From the IMG/VR virus record IMGVR_UViG_3300048691_000015, positions 1 through 34,269 of that record: a stretch of 34,269 nucleotides of DNA. One strand, given 5' to 3'. The notes under the pieces were generated by a model. That model saw only the letters and a program-made list of their open reading frames with translations, made no database searches and was not told where the DNA came from. This stretch comes from a virus. Position numbers and translations under genes: made by a program. Positions 24,008 through 31,839 of the stretch are shown here, piece by piece (the stretch's first letter is position 1; each line of letters starts with the position of its first letter).

Positions 24008-24019
24008 AAGGTAATTATT

Positions 24020-24523
24020 ATGGCACAAACTCCAGTAGAAGACCGTTTAGGCAATCCAAACCAAAAGGTTTATTTCACAGAACTGTTGCGCGAATGTGGT
24101 AAGCGCAAAACTCGTGCAGACCGCATTGCACTACTAAAGAAGTACCACTCTAAAAATAGTGATACTAAACTGGTAGTACAAAAAGTCATGGAATGGCTGA
24201 CTAATGATATGGTTAAACTCGAAATCCCATCCGGCGATGTACCATTCCAAACAAACAAGACAGAAGACTATACCAACGTCCCATTGATGCTACAAGGTGG
24301 CCTAGACCGCGCAAAATACTTTGTGAAGGGTTGCCCTAGCTACATTGAATCCACCATCAAGCGAGAGCATTTCTTTATCCAAACTTTAGAAAGTCTGTAC
24401 ACCGATGATGCAGTGCTTTTAGTTTGCCTGAAAGACAAAGAAATTGTAGGATTTCATGGAGTTACCGCGCAATTATTGATCGACGCATTTGAGCCAAAGG
24501 CATCGTCATTGGGAAACGAATAA
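24020..24523 (+). CDS. Conserved T4-like protein (DUF6433 type)
   Basis: 167 aa. An N-terminal helical part has GKRKTRADRIALLKKY, then EIPSGDVPFQTNKTEDY, ALQ-type helix LDRAKYFVKGCPSY, and KREHFFIQTLESLYTDDAVL plus LVCLKDKEI. These match a family I recall in T4-like phages near gene 32 (GDVPY..N..PE, RE..FIQ.LE.L...EA.L+...KDK). The function is unknown to me. Its conserved place in the replication and late-transcription block suggests a role there. Confidence 0.65.
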   Translation: MAQTPVEDRLGNPNQKVYFTELLRECGKRKTRADRIALLKKYHSKNSDTKLVVQKVMEWLTNDMVKLEIPSGDVPFQTNKTEDYTNVPLMLQGGLDRAKYFVKGCPSYIESTIKREHFFIQTLESLYTDDAVLLVCLKDKEIVGFHGVTAQLLIDAFEPKASSLGNE

Positions 24524-24557
24524 CTAGGTTAGTAACAAGAATAATCAGGAATTTTTG

Positions 24558-24809
24558 ATGCCAACCTATTCATACAAGTGTGATAAGTGTACTAACGAAT
24601 ACGAAGCCATTGTCAAGATGGCTGACCGTGATGTACCAACCACACAACCATGCACTGCTTGTGGTCAACTAGGGGTAATTCGTACCCCCGGAATTGGGGG
24701 GCATCAATTCAATGATGTTCAGAAACCATCCGGGGATTGGAAAAACCTACTAGAAAACCTAAGCCGTAAAAACTCAACCCCAACTTACAAATCAACAATT
24801 AACGTATGA
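24558..24809 (+). CDS. FmdB-like zinc ribbon protein
   Basis: 83 aa from the ATG at 24558 (AGGA upstream; the TTG one codon earlier is unlikely). MPTYSYKCDKCTNEYEAIV with C8 and C11, then PCTACGQ, form the CxxC...CxxC zinc ribbon of the FmdB regulatory family. The C-terminus is polar (NLLENLSRKN). It overlaps the gp33-like gene by 4 nt. A nucleic-acid- or polymerase-binding role is possible. Confidence 0.8.
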   Translation: MPTYSYKCDKCTNEYEAIVKMADRDVPTTQPCTACGQLGVIRTPGIGGHQFNDVQKPSGDWKNLLENLSRKNSTPTYKSTINV

Positions 24810-25051
24810 GCCGCGAAGAAATCAAATCTCTTGTAGAAGACCAAATGAAAGAGTTTCAGCTTGCTGTCATAGAAAACTTTGAATCGTATGCCGATACTTG
24901 GCTAGATGCTGTCATCGACCATTGTAATACCATCGGGATGGATATTGAGGATTGTGCCACAATGATTTCCCCATTCCTCGTGTCTAGGATGCGAGAAGAA
25001 GGAATCCGGCGCAAGACTTTAAAGAATGATGGGCTAATCAAACTGGACTAA
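24806..25051 (+). CDS. 33: Late-transcription coactivator, gp33-like
   Basis: 81 aa (T4 gp33 112). YADTWLDAVIDHCNTIGMDI, then EDCATMISPFLVSRMREE, fits the pattern of gp33 in T4 relatives (D.+..+C...++E+E..A..I+P.L...I..EA). gp33 links RNA polymerase to the sliding clamp at late promoters. The assignment leans on gene order: between rnh and 59, as in T4. One nucleotide separates it from gene 59. Confidence 0.7.
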   Translation: MSREEIKSLVEDQMKEFQLAVIENFESYADTWLDAVIDHCNTIGMDIEDCATMISPFLVSRMREEGIRRKTLKNDGLIKLD

Positions 25052-25052
25052 C

Positions 25053-25637
25053 ATGGAATTTCGAGATGATAAGTTTTGCACAGATGCGCAAGCCTATGCA
25101 ATACATCAGTCAGTAAAGAATTCTCTATTTGGAAAGTTTTGTATAGATAAGTATGGCATACAGCCAGCAAAGTTTGTAAAGCAGTATGATGGTCTTGGAG
25201 ACAACGTAAAAGTTGCCTTCAAGAGTGTGGTAAAATCTAAGCAAACCGAAAAGCGTCTGGTAACATACTTTGCGGCAAATCTTGTTAGGGGTGTTGGGTG
25301 GCTATATGATTATAAGGATGACCATTACATTGGTCTGAAAAAGTTTAATAGCTCACCTAGGTTCATTCAAGATGAACTACAAGAACTTTGTGGTACAATT
25401 GGGACTAAGGAATTATTCTCGGATAAAGTCTTAACCCACTTAACAAATGGAAAAATCTCTAGGGAACTTTTCAGTACACTTTTGATAGGGACCGACCTTG
25501 ATGAAATTCTACTGAAATCTTCACAATCATACATCTGGAAAATTATAAGGGGAGGAAATGTAAACTACGGGAAATATATTACACACTGCACTAACCAAAC
25601 AACACTGGTATCAACTTTACAAAACTGTTTTAATTAA
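25053..25637 (+). CDS. 59: Helicase loader, gp59-like
   Basis: 194 aa (T4 217). It is all-helical with KSKQTEKRLVTYFAANLVRG, WLYDY, then FIQDELQELC, LTHLTNGKISRELFSTL, YIWKII and YGKYITHC, paralleling T4 gp59 (FFQKLSEKYKLKELALIFISN, NIISFETFILL, W..Y..+...Y). gp59 binds fork DNA and gp32 and loads gp41. It lies immediately before gene 32, as in T4. Confidence 0.75.
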   Translation: MEFRDDKFCTDAQAYAIHQSVKNSLFGKFCIDKYGIQPAKFVKQYDGLGDNVKVAFKSVVKSKQTEKRLVTYFAANLVRGVGWLYDYKDDHYIGLKKFNSSPRFIQDELQELCGTIGTKELFSDKVLTHLTNGKISRELFSTLLIGTDLDEILLKSSQSYIWKIIRGGNVNYGKYITHCTNQTTLVSTLQNCFN

Positions 25638-25646
25638 GGAATTTAT

Positions 25647-26633
25647 ATGTCACTAGAATCACTGCGCAAAAATATGTCCGGCAACTTGCAACGTCTAAAG
25701 CAATCTGTCGAAGCAAGCAAGTCAACAAAGCCAGCGGCAGATAGCCGCTTTTGGAAGCCAACTTTCGACAAGGAAAAGGGAACTGGCGGTGCAATCATTC
25801 GCCCAATGCCTGCACCTAATGGAGAAGTCGATCACTTCGTTAAAGTCTATTCTCACGCCTTCCAAGGCAGCAATGGGAAGTGGTACATCGAAAACTCTTT
25901 GAGTACCATTGGTAAGCGCGATTGTATGTCCTCGTTGGGATACCGTCTGTACAATTCTGGCATCGAATCTGACCGACTTTTGCAAAAGCCAATGAAGCGT
26001 AAAGTGAAATACTATACGAACGTGTTGGTCAAGAATGACCCGGCATTCCCAGAAAACAATGGCAAAGTTTTCTTGTTCGAGTATGGCGCACAGCTTAACG
26101 AACTTTGGGAAAACGCTATGTTCCCACCAGAAGATAGCCTAGACCAAGCAGACCCTATTGATGTGTTCAACCCTTGGGAAGGTGCGGATTTCGTTATCAA
26201 GATGTACGGTAAGACTATTCCGGGTTCTAATGGTAAGCAAATCCTAGTACCATCTTACGAGAAGTCCACATTCAAGGCACCTAGCGAACTTGGTGATGAC
26301 GAGCAGATTGAGGCCTTGTGGAAACAATGCTACAGTATCAAAGAATTCATTTCTGAAGATAAGTTCAAGTCTGATGACGAATTGAAGAAGCGCCTTGTAG
26401 AAGTTCTTGGGTTGTCTGTAGGTTCTGGTATTCCAACTGTTGAAGGTTGGTCTGCTCCGGTGGAAGAAGAACCAAAGCCGGTTGTGCGACCAACGGAATC
26501 GTTTGACGATGTTCCCGAACTAGAAGAGACTCCACCACCAAAGGCATCCAAGCCTGCCGCAAAGTCTGTATCTAAGCCTGCTCCGGTGGAAGAAGACGAA
26601 GATATTGCTTTTCTGAAAAGTTTGATGGATTAA
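25647..26633 (+). CDS. 32: Single-stranded DNA-binding protein gp32
   Basis: 328 aa (T4 301). The N-terminal basic LAST-type segment (SLESLRKNMSGNLQRLKQS) is for cooperativity. The OB-fold core has FVKVYSHAFQ, WYIENSLSTIG and KYYTNVLVKNDP. Then comes VFLFEYGAQL, KLE-like helices, and an acidic tail ending EEDEDIAFLKSLMD that interacts with replication partners. Compared with T4, two of the zinc ligands are replaced (CxxC becomes CMSS; ETC becomes ENS), so zinc binding is likely lost. It is the last gene of the plus block before a terminator. Confidence 0.93.
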   Translation: MSLESLRKNMSGNLQRLKQSVEASKSTKPAADSRFWKPTFDKEKGTGGAIIRPMPAPNGEVDHFVKVYSHAFQGSNGKWYIENSLSTIGKRDCMSSLGYRLYNSGIESDRLLQKPMKRKVKYYTNVLVKNDPAFPENNGKVFLFEYGAQLNELWENAMFPPEDSLDQADPIDVFNPWEGADFVIKMYGKTIPGSNGKQILVPSYEKSTFKAPSELGDDEQIEALWKQCYSIKEFISEDKFKSDDELKKRLVEVLGLSVGSGIPTVEGWSAPVEEEPKPVVRPTESFDDVPELEETPPPKASKPAAKSVSKPAPVEEDEDIAFLKSLMD

Positions 26634-26635
26634 AC

Positions 26636-26657
26636 AAAGGGGCTTCGGCCCCTTTTT
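26636..26657. terminator. Intrinsic terminator with UUCG loop
   Basis: Stem GGGGC/GCCCC closes a TTCG tetraloop, with AAA on the left and TTTTT on the right. It lies between the convergent gp32 and transglycosylase genes and can work on both strands. Confidence 0.9.
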
Positions 26658-28715
26658 CTATGATAGTCTAGTCATCTCGATAGCTTTCATGGCACTGTAG
26701 TAGCTATCGTTGTTTCTTGTTGACAATGATGCAGATTTTTCTGGAGAACTATTCATACCACTTTGCTGTGCTGGCGCAGATTGTTGGTTGTTGATAATGA
26801 TATGCGAACCGCCAGAACCACTGTCGCCATTCACCGCAGCAGTTTGAGATAATCGGTCATCATTAAGTTTTTTGCGCAAATCTGGTCTTGTGGATGATTC
26901 GACCCCGACACCACCAACCCGGTTATTCTTCCCGATGTTCCCAGTCGCACCAGTTCCGGCACCACTAGATGATTCGTTGGTGGCTTTATTAGACCTTACA
27001 CCACTGTTGATTACAACCTTATCCCCATTGGCCTTATCAACCCCCGAACCAGAGCCAGTATTAGCCCCTCCAGCAGCATTTGAGGATGATTGCGTATCTA
27101 CCCCCTTGCGAACGTCTACAGACCCTTCTGAGCCAGTTTTAGTCCCACTATCAACCTCATCCATCTTTTCTACTTTCTTGCGCACTTCGGCACCACGGCG
27201 CTTCAACAATGCTGCGATGTTTACAACAAATTCGGAAACTGACAAGGCAACACCCTTGCGAGAAACTATTTCAAGGTTTGCGGTGTATTGGTCTGCGCCA
27301 ATGTGCTTCTTAATAGAATCGCTCGGTGAATTTATGTACGCGCCTATGACAGCTTTGCCTCGACCTGCTCCGAATAGGTGTAGGATATACAAGTCCACGT
27401 CCCTACTACCCGTTGTAAGTTTTCCCAAAATTTGTATGTTTTCTCTACGCAATAATGCGTACATCACAGAAGATTTAAGTGGGTCTAAACGGTCATCCTT
27501 ACCCGATATAATAGCCTCACCAATACCATATTGGGTTGCTATGTCTTTGTTTTTCTTTATTAACTTATTCCATGTATCTGGAATGAATTGAAACAACCCC
27601 CTAGCAGCACTGGTCTTTGGTGCAGCATTTGAGTCTAGGGAAGATTCCTGCATAGCGGCAGTCAACATCTCGTTTTTAGGTATGTCGAACTTTTCGGAAA
27701 CTTTAGTGATAGCGTCTACGGCATCTTTACTATCTTTGGAAAGTTCGGTAGACTTTTTATTCACGTCTTTCATCTGCACGGAACCACCGCTAACCATAGC
27801 TTCGGATGCACTTGCAACCGGGGTCTTCGAGAAGTAATCCCCGGCACTTTCACCAGCAATACCACCAAGGTAGCTAAGTGTTGGTACAGCTAGGAATGCT
27901 AGAGGCCCAGTGAGGGCACCTAATCCAGCACCTAATGTAGAACCTATGGCCTTTCCACCATTGCGGTAGTTTGATTCCTTTTGCTTCTGATCTCTTGCTT
28001 CTTTTGATAATTCTCCGGCCCTATACTGTTCTTCTATCTGCTTGGATTCCGTAATACTGTCATACAGCGCCATACCACCGCCGAATGCGGCACCGACCAA
28101 AGAACCTTTTAAGAACTTGCTACCAAGCTGGATTGCCTTGCCGGGTGTAGGCGTACCGGGAGTAGGTGCCCCCGGAGTAGGTGCCCCCGGTGTAGGAGTG
28201 CCGGGTGTAGGCTTTGGTGTCCCACCCTTATTAGGCAACATCCCCGGCAAACTAAACCCACCAGAACCACCAGCAGAAGCAAGTTCTTCCTTGATGATTT
28301 TCCGAATGTTCTTTAAATCTTCTGGGAATAGTACCGTGGTCGCACTGGAAGAAAACTTAGACGATTCGGAAGAAGCCCACTCCGCAGACCGTTGGCTTGC
28401 ATCTGCAAGAGAATTAGTTGACTTTTGTGCGGTGTTTATCGAAGCAAGTTTTGAAAGCTGCTTGTCGATTCCAGATACCAAAGCCTTTTGCTGAACGACT
28501 AATTCATGACTTTGTGCTTGATTCTTTTCGGTTTGTCTATCGTGGCCCACATCGCCAACAGGTACAATCTCACGACTATTTGATAGAGCAGTTTCGCGCT
28601 TTATGGCAACATCTTGAACCACCATAGCAGCACGACCAACCTTAGATGTTGGTATGCTAAAAGCCCGCTTTGTGGGTGCGGTGGTCCTGCGTTTTGCTTT
28701 GCGTAGTGATGCCAT
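26658..28715 (-). CDS. Tail-associated lytic transglycosylase-like protein
   Basis: 685 aa. The basic N-terminus is followed by a helical region, a low-complexity linker of PTPG(A/T) repeats (about 168-192), a Gly/Ala-rich membrane-like segment (about 205-290), and an SLT-type lysozyme domain: EMLTAAMQESSLDSNA (catalytic E357), TSAARGLFQFIPDTWN and YILHLFGAGRGKAV. The C-terminal third is Ser/Gly/Asn-rich and disordered. The domain cleaves peptidoglycan, so the protein probably opens the cell wall during tail penetration. It is the last gene of the baseplate operon. Confidence 0.8.
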   Translation of the reverse strand: MASLRKAKRRTTAPTKRAFSIPTSKVGRAAMVVQDVAIKRETALSNSREIVPVGDVGHDRQTEKNQAQSHELVVQQKALVSGIDKQLSKLASINTAQKSTNSLADASQRSAEWASSESSKFSSSATTVLFPEDLKNIRKIIKEELASAGGSGGFSLPGMLPNKGGTPKPTPGTPTPGAPTPGAPTPGTPTPGKAIQLGSKFLKGSLVGAAFGGGMALYDSITESKQIEEQYRAGELSKEARDQKQKESNYRNGGKAIGSTLGAGLGALTGPLAFLAVPTLSYLGGIAGESAGDYFSKTPVASASEAMVSGGSVQMKDVNKKSTELSKDSKDAVDAITKVSEKFDIPKNEMLTAAMQESSLDSNAAPKTSAARGLFQFIPDTWNKLIKKNKDIATQYGIGEAIISGKDDRLDPLKSSVMYALLRRENIQILGKLTTGSRDVDLYILHLFGAGRGKAVIGAYINSPSDSIKKHIGADQYTANLEIVSRKGVALSVSEFVVNIAALLKRRGAEVRKKVEKMDEVDSGTKTGSEGSVDVRKGVDTQSSSNAAGGANTGSGSGVDKANGDKVVINSGVRSNKATNESSSGAGTGATGNIGKNNRVGGVGVESSTRPDLRKKLNDDRLSQTAAVNGDSGSGGSHIIINNQQSAPAQQSGMNSSPEKSASLSTRNNDSYYSAMKAIEMTRLS

Positions 28716-28733
28716 AGTTTACCTTTTATGGGT

Positions 28734-28741
28734 TATTTATG
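28734..28741 (-). promoter_or_regulatory. Possible late promoter (variant octamer)
   Basis: CATAAATA on the minus strand, one base from TATAAATA, 19 nt before the ATG of the transglycosylase gene and directly after the frameshift extension stop codon. Confidence 0.4.
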
Positions 28742-28749
28742 GCGTAACC

Positions 28750-28929
28750 TTACATAGCTTTATTACGCTCTTTCTCTTCCTTCTTTAGAATGTTTATCAT
28801 GTCCACGTAAGCACCTAGCTCAAATGGAATCATGTCTTCTAATTCGGTAAGACTAAAGTATTTGTTTTTAAGTAGTTGTGCGACCTGTCGGTAATGGGTA
28901 AACAAATCCCCACTATCGACAGTTATACG
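28750..28929 (-). CDS. -1 frame extension of the gp26-like protein
   Basis: After slipping one base back at T_TTT_TTC, reading continues CGT ATA ACT and runs 59 codons to TAA at 28750. The peptide has HYRQVAQLLKNKYFSLTELE and DMIPFELGAYVDMINILKK. The segment 'KYSLTE+E.M+PWE...Y...L' is one I recall at or after the C-terminus of gp26-type proteins of related phages, which suggests real coding. No ATG lies near the beginning of this frame, so it is best explained as a frameshift extension (fusion of 289 aa). Internal initiation is the alternative. Confidence 0.75.
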   Translation of the reverse strand, partial: RITVDSGDLFTHYRQVAQLLKNKYFSLTELEDMIPFELGAYVDMINILKKEEKERNKAM

Positions 28930-28937
28930 AAAAAATC
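28885..28937 (-). promoter_or_regulatory. Programmed -1 frameshift signal
   Basis: The heptamer T_TTT_TTC lies in the correct frame (28935-28929) of the gp26-like gene. It is followed by a 6-nt spacer GTATAA and a hairpin at 28922-28885: the lower stem CTGTCG/CGACAG is 6 perfect pairs, then one A/C mismatch, then TAGTGGG/CCCATTA is 7 pairs including one G-U, with a loop of about 10 nt. This is the standard three-part -1 frameshift layout. Confidence 0.8.
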
Positions 28938-29618
28938 TAGGACACCTTTGAGGTCTGCTTGAATTTTCTTAGAACATTTTGTGCACGTTGCTGTTGCGTT
29001 TGTGAAGCAATATGGCTGTGTGTTGATGAACTCGTTAATCTTCTCGAAGTCTTCATTGAGTAAACCATCTAGGTACTCTGATAATTCTTCTTCATTGAAT
29101 TCATCATAGACCCCATCGGCATCATAGATGCTTACCACAGAATTAAAGATAGTTTCATTTTGATTGGTCATCGAAAGTGTCTGCTTCATACAGATACCAG
29201 ATTCTTCATCAAACGGGACCACCCAATAGTTCTTGCGGCGGACATACTTATCTTTAAGTTTGTCTAGGCCAATCACTTGAATGTTGTCTAGATTGATTGA
29301 TGTTTGGTGCGTAGCCGGACAACCATCCGTACCACAATCATGACTAAATTCTGCTGCCGCCACATTCGATATAGAAACTGACATTAGCCGAGTAAACAAG
29401 AATTCAAAATCCGCATCACACAACGCATCCCAATTGACATTGGTACAGTTTTCGATGACTTGTTTGATAGAATTGACAATCTCGGTTGGGTCATTGCCAG
29501 CCGCCGCCATCATCATAATCTTTTGTTCTTTTACGGTGTATGGACGGTACTTGACAACCAAGTCTGCTACTGGTAAAGTGGTTTCATACTCCGGCAAATC
29601 GCGTTTAGGTAGTTTCAT
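28923..29618 (-). CDS. 26: Baseplate hub/assembly protein, gp26-like (zero-frame product)
   Basis: 231 aa. MKLPKRDLPEYETTLPVADL and VKYRPYTVKEQKIMMMAA match the opening of gp26-like proteins in T4 relatives (TTLP..G..+.YRP+LVKEEK). Two Cys pairs, HDCGTDGCP and TCTKCSKK, plus a C-terminal LKGVLDFF complete the usual pattern (C..C......L.GL.DFF). gp26 takes part in baseplate hub assembly in T4. The gene ends in a slippery T_TTT_TTC followed by GTA TAA, and a -1 frame continues for 59 codons. It lies 16 nt after the gp54/48-like gene. Confidence 0.7.
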   Translation of the reverse strand: MKLPKRDLPEYETTLPVADLVVKYRPYTVKEQKIMMMAAAGNDPTEIVNSIKQVIENCTNVNWDALCDADFEFLFTRLMSVSISNVAAAEFSHDCGTDGCPATHQTSINLDNIQVIGLDKLKDKYVRRKNYWVVPFDEESGICMKQTLSMTNQNETIFNSVVSIYDADGVYDEFNEEELSEYLDGLLNEDFEKINEFINTQPYCFTNATATCTKCSKKIQADLKGVLDFFV

Positions 29619-29634
29619 AATAATCCTAGGTTAA

Positions 29635-30588
29635 TCAAAATTTTGGTTTAATCTTTTCAACAAATTTTTGGCTTGCACTTGTGAAGACCGGGCTTCGCTG
29701 TACTCGTTCGCCAAATGTCGAAGAACTCTCGAAGACTCTGCCGATATTGGTAAGCCCTTCTGCTGTTGTATTTAGGTCTTTGAATGACAAGTTTGTAAAA
29801 GACTTTTTAACCTGATCTGCGAGTCGCTGCGCATCTTTAATCTGTGCGCGAACCGTATTCACTTTAGTCTTTACATTGTTGACCGTTTGTACAACATCTC
29901 GAAACTTCTTGATACCTGCGCGAATGTCATCAAACAAACTTCTACCAACTTCCGGCCCTTCGTTGATAGCCAAACTTCCGTAGATTTGCTTAGGAACTTC
30001 GATAGCCTCCCAACGATGGAAAGCCATTTCAACCGGAACGGAAATAATCTGGTTCTTACTATCCCATGTCAATTGACTCGCACCAATAGTGATTGGATAT
30101 GCCTCGTAAAATCTATATACAGCAGCCGGTTTTGCCGCCGGGTTCCCCTTTTCAGAATTCCCCGCATTCCTGTTGAATAGTCTTAGTTCAATGTACTCTG
30201 CGACAACCTCATTGTAGTAAGGAACCGACCAACCATCTTGACTATCCATTATAGCAGATTGCCATTTGTCTAGTGTGTCTCGGGTTTTTCTATCAGCACC
30301 CTCAATGAACTGTATCTGTAAAGTTGTGTAGGTGTGGCCTACAGGAACATTGCGCATTGGTCCTGCATATCGCCTATCAATAGATTCTAGGTTCCGCGCT
30401 GGCATGTCTGTGATGTGTGCCCGAAACGTCAATACTTGTGATGCATCTTGTCCCCACAACATAGAACCACTTGTGGCTACTCGTGCTACTAATGGTGGTA
30501 CGATGACTACCTCGAAAAGATTGTCCTGCGCGGCACCGCCACCTTTTGCTAGGTGACTGCGAAAGTCTTTGGCGTTGAATGCGCTCAT
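29635..30588 (-). CDS. Baseplate-tail tube junction protein (gp54/gp48-like)
   Basis: 317 aa (T4 gp54 320). MPARNLESIDRRYAGPMRNV, then YTTLQIQFIEGADRKTRDTL, DKWQSAIMDSQDGWSVPYYN, YEAYPITIGASQLTWDSKNQ and IISVPVEMAFHRWE follow the gp54/gp48 pattern (MPE..., I.F..D......M..W.......YP........A.YP..+....L.+D..N.I....V.F.Y). These proteins cap the baseplate and start tail-tube growth. I cannot decide between gp48 and gp54. The C-terminal ~100 residues are helical. It overlaps the next gene upstream by 4 nt. Confidence 0.7.
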   Translation of the reverse strand: MSAFNAKDFRSHLAKGGGAAQDNLFEVVIVPPLVARVATSGSMLWGQDASQVLTFRAHITDMPARNLESIDRRYAGPMRNVPVGHTYTTLQIQFIEGADRKTRDTLDKWQSAIMDSQDGWSVPYYNEVVAEYIELRLFNRNAGNSEKGNPAAKPAAVYRFYEAYPITIGASQLTWDSKNQIISVPVEMAFHRWEAIEVPKQIYGSLAINEGPEVGRSLFDDIRAGIKKFRDVVQTVNNVKTKVNTVRAQIKDAQRLADQVKKSFTNLSFKDLNTTAEGLTNIGRVFESSSTFGERVQRSPVFTSASQKFVEKIKPKF

Positions 30589-31232
30589 TGGAAAGTTCTC
30601 CCGATTTTCTTACTGTATTCCCGGTACACGAATGATGACGACTTCTTCTGCCACTTTTGTGTAGGCAAGAACATGGCAGTCTGCCAATCTGTAACGGGGA
30701 TGTGAATGAATTGACTTCTTACATGGGACTTCAAGTAGCAGTGTACCAACGGAGCAATTAACCAATGTGTCGAAAGCCTCTGTAGGTATCCCCAAGACAA
30801 CCTAAGTCGAGTTTGATCATTCATCTTTGTGTCCGACAAAAGATTATATAGACCATACATAATCAAAATCCGAGCATCTGGCGGTGCGTAGTGTAAGTTG
30901 ATTGCATAGAACTTATCACCAGCATCTCGAAATGGGAACACCATAGGTGCCGCATCCCAAAATGGGAGGTCATCCTTAGTCTTTGCGTCGTATGCATAGC
31001 AATACATGTGACCAATCTTGACGATACCTCTAGAAGCAGAATCTCCTAAGTAGGATTTCATGTTCTGTGTGGATATGGGGTTCTTATACTGCCTGATGAA
31101 GTTCTTATACCACTTCATTGCAAGTTGCGTCCTAGCCCCTAATTGACCAGCAGCAAGCGCTTCCTGATGTGCGTGTAGGAAGGGGTTTCTATTCTTAGGC
31201 TGATGAGGCTTTGCTGTTTGGTCTGTAATCAT
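30585..31232 (-). CDS. Conserved virion-region protein, unknown
   Basis: 215 aa. The core GHMYCYAYDAKTKDDLPFWD, APMVFPFRD, FYAINLHYAPPDARILIMYG and HIPVTDWQTAMFLPTQKW follows a pattern I recall in T4-like phages next to gene 4 (G.MY.F.Y..K....LPYYD..PLV, G.N.HYLP...R..L+, +W..A.FLP...F). I do not recall a firm function. gp53 lies near gp4 in T4, but the sequence does not look like gp53. It overlaps the gp54/48-like gene by 4 nt and follows gp4 by 3 nt, so a structural or assembly role is likely. Confidence 0.6.
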   Translation of the reverse strand: MITDQTAKPHQPKNRNPFLHAHQEALAAGQLGARTQLAMKWYKNFIRQYKNPISTQNMKSYLGDSASRGIVKIGHMYCYAYDAKTKDDLPFWDAAPMVFPFRDAGDKFYAINLHYAPPDARILIMYGLYNLLSDTKMNDQTRLRLSWGYLQRLSTHWLIAPLVHCYLKSHVRSQFIHIPVTDWQTAMFLPTQKWQKKSSSFVYREYSKKIGRTFQ

Positions 31233-31235
31233 CTA

Positions 31236-31700
31236 CTATTTATTCTTGGTCGGGTTGGTCGAGTATTTGATGCCGATGCGCTTTAGTGCGGTTTCTCCCC
31301 AAATTTGAAAAGTCCACCCATTCTTTTTGCAGTACACTTCTGCGGCTTCCCACTTGGACACATTTTTTGCATAGGTAGTGACGGATTCTATCAAATTTTT
31401 GGAAACCTTCTTACCGATCACTTCTGGTTTTCTTATCTGGCTATCTGGTTTGACTTCAATTAGCATTGTGATGCCACTTGTGAATTTTACCAGAAAGTCG
31501 CAAAAGTACCTATGTTGCCTGTTATCGGTGCGGCAGATGTATGGTATAATTATTTCTTCGGATGACCATTCTACCACAGATGGGTTTTCGTCGAACCAGT
31601 GCATGACCGCCTTTTCCCATAAGGACCGCCAGATAATGTTGGTGTGGTTCCCCTTGTACTTTTTTGGGAATTTTGGGTAGAACTGTCCTGAATATGCCAT
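31236..31700 (-). CDS. 4: Head completion protein gp4
   Basis: 154 aa (T4 150). MAYSGQFYPKFPKKYKGN, IIWRSLWEKAVMHWFDENPS, VVEWSSEEIIIPYICRTDNR, RYFCDFLVKF and LIEVKPDSQ closely follow T4 gp4 (MAYSGKW.P+N..KY.GD, YRS.WEK.FF.W+D.NP, W.SE...IPY, RRYFMD, IE+KP). The D..E.K residues belong to a TnsA/restriction-endonuclease-like fold. gp4 is needed to finish filled heads before tail attachment. It is the first gene of the baseplate operon. Confidence 0.92.
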   Translation of the reverse strand: MAYSGQFYPKFPKKYKGNHTNIIWRSLWEKAVMHWFDENPSVVEWSSEEIIIPYICRTDNRQHRYFCDFLVKFTSGITMLIEVKPDSQIRKPEVIGKKVSKNLIESVTTYAKNVSKWEAAEVYCKKNGWTFQIWGETALKRIGIKYSTNPTKNK

Positions 31701-31784
31701 ATCCTATTTAATTTGTGTGAAACTGTGTATGCAATATGCAAACCGCATACGCTTTTGATATAGCAGGGAAATCTTTAAAAAGTT

Positions 31785-31813
31785 TTGCAAGGTGTAGGAA
31801 ACTACTGTATAAT
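31785..31813 (+). promoter_or_regulatory. Sigma-70-type promoter
   Basis: TTGCAA (31785-31790), a 17-nt spacer and TATAAT (31808-31813), 26 nt before the ATG of the 76-aa gene. It is the clearest full -35/-10 promoter in the window, in the 139-nt divergent gap after gp4. Confidence 0.75.
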
Positions 31814-31839
31814 TCGTCTATCGAACTTTAGGAGCCTTT

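Noticed and set aside
26872-27591. 239-codon plus-strand frame opposite the transglycosylase gene
   Set aside because: The opposite strand encodes a catalytic SLT domain; this frame is Ser/Pro/Thr-rich complement of low-complexity sequence.
28130-28215. Short direct repeats that look like a small array
   Set aside because: They are 15-nt codon repeats for PTPG(A/T) linkers in the transglycosylase protein, not CRISPR; there are no spacers.
30585-31232. Naming this gene gp53 from its place beside gp4
   Set aside because: The sequence does not resemble what I recall of T4 gp53, so only an unknown virion-region call is made.
31542-31550. TGGTATAAT on the plus strand
   Set aside because: It lies inside the gp4 reading frame about 290 nt from the next plus-strand gene, which has its own strong promoter.
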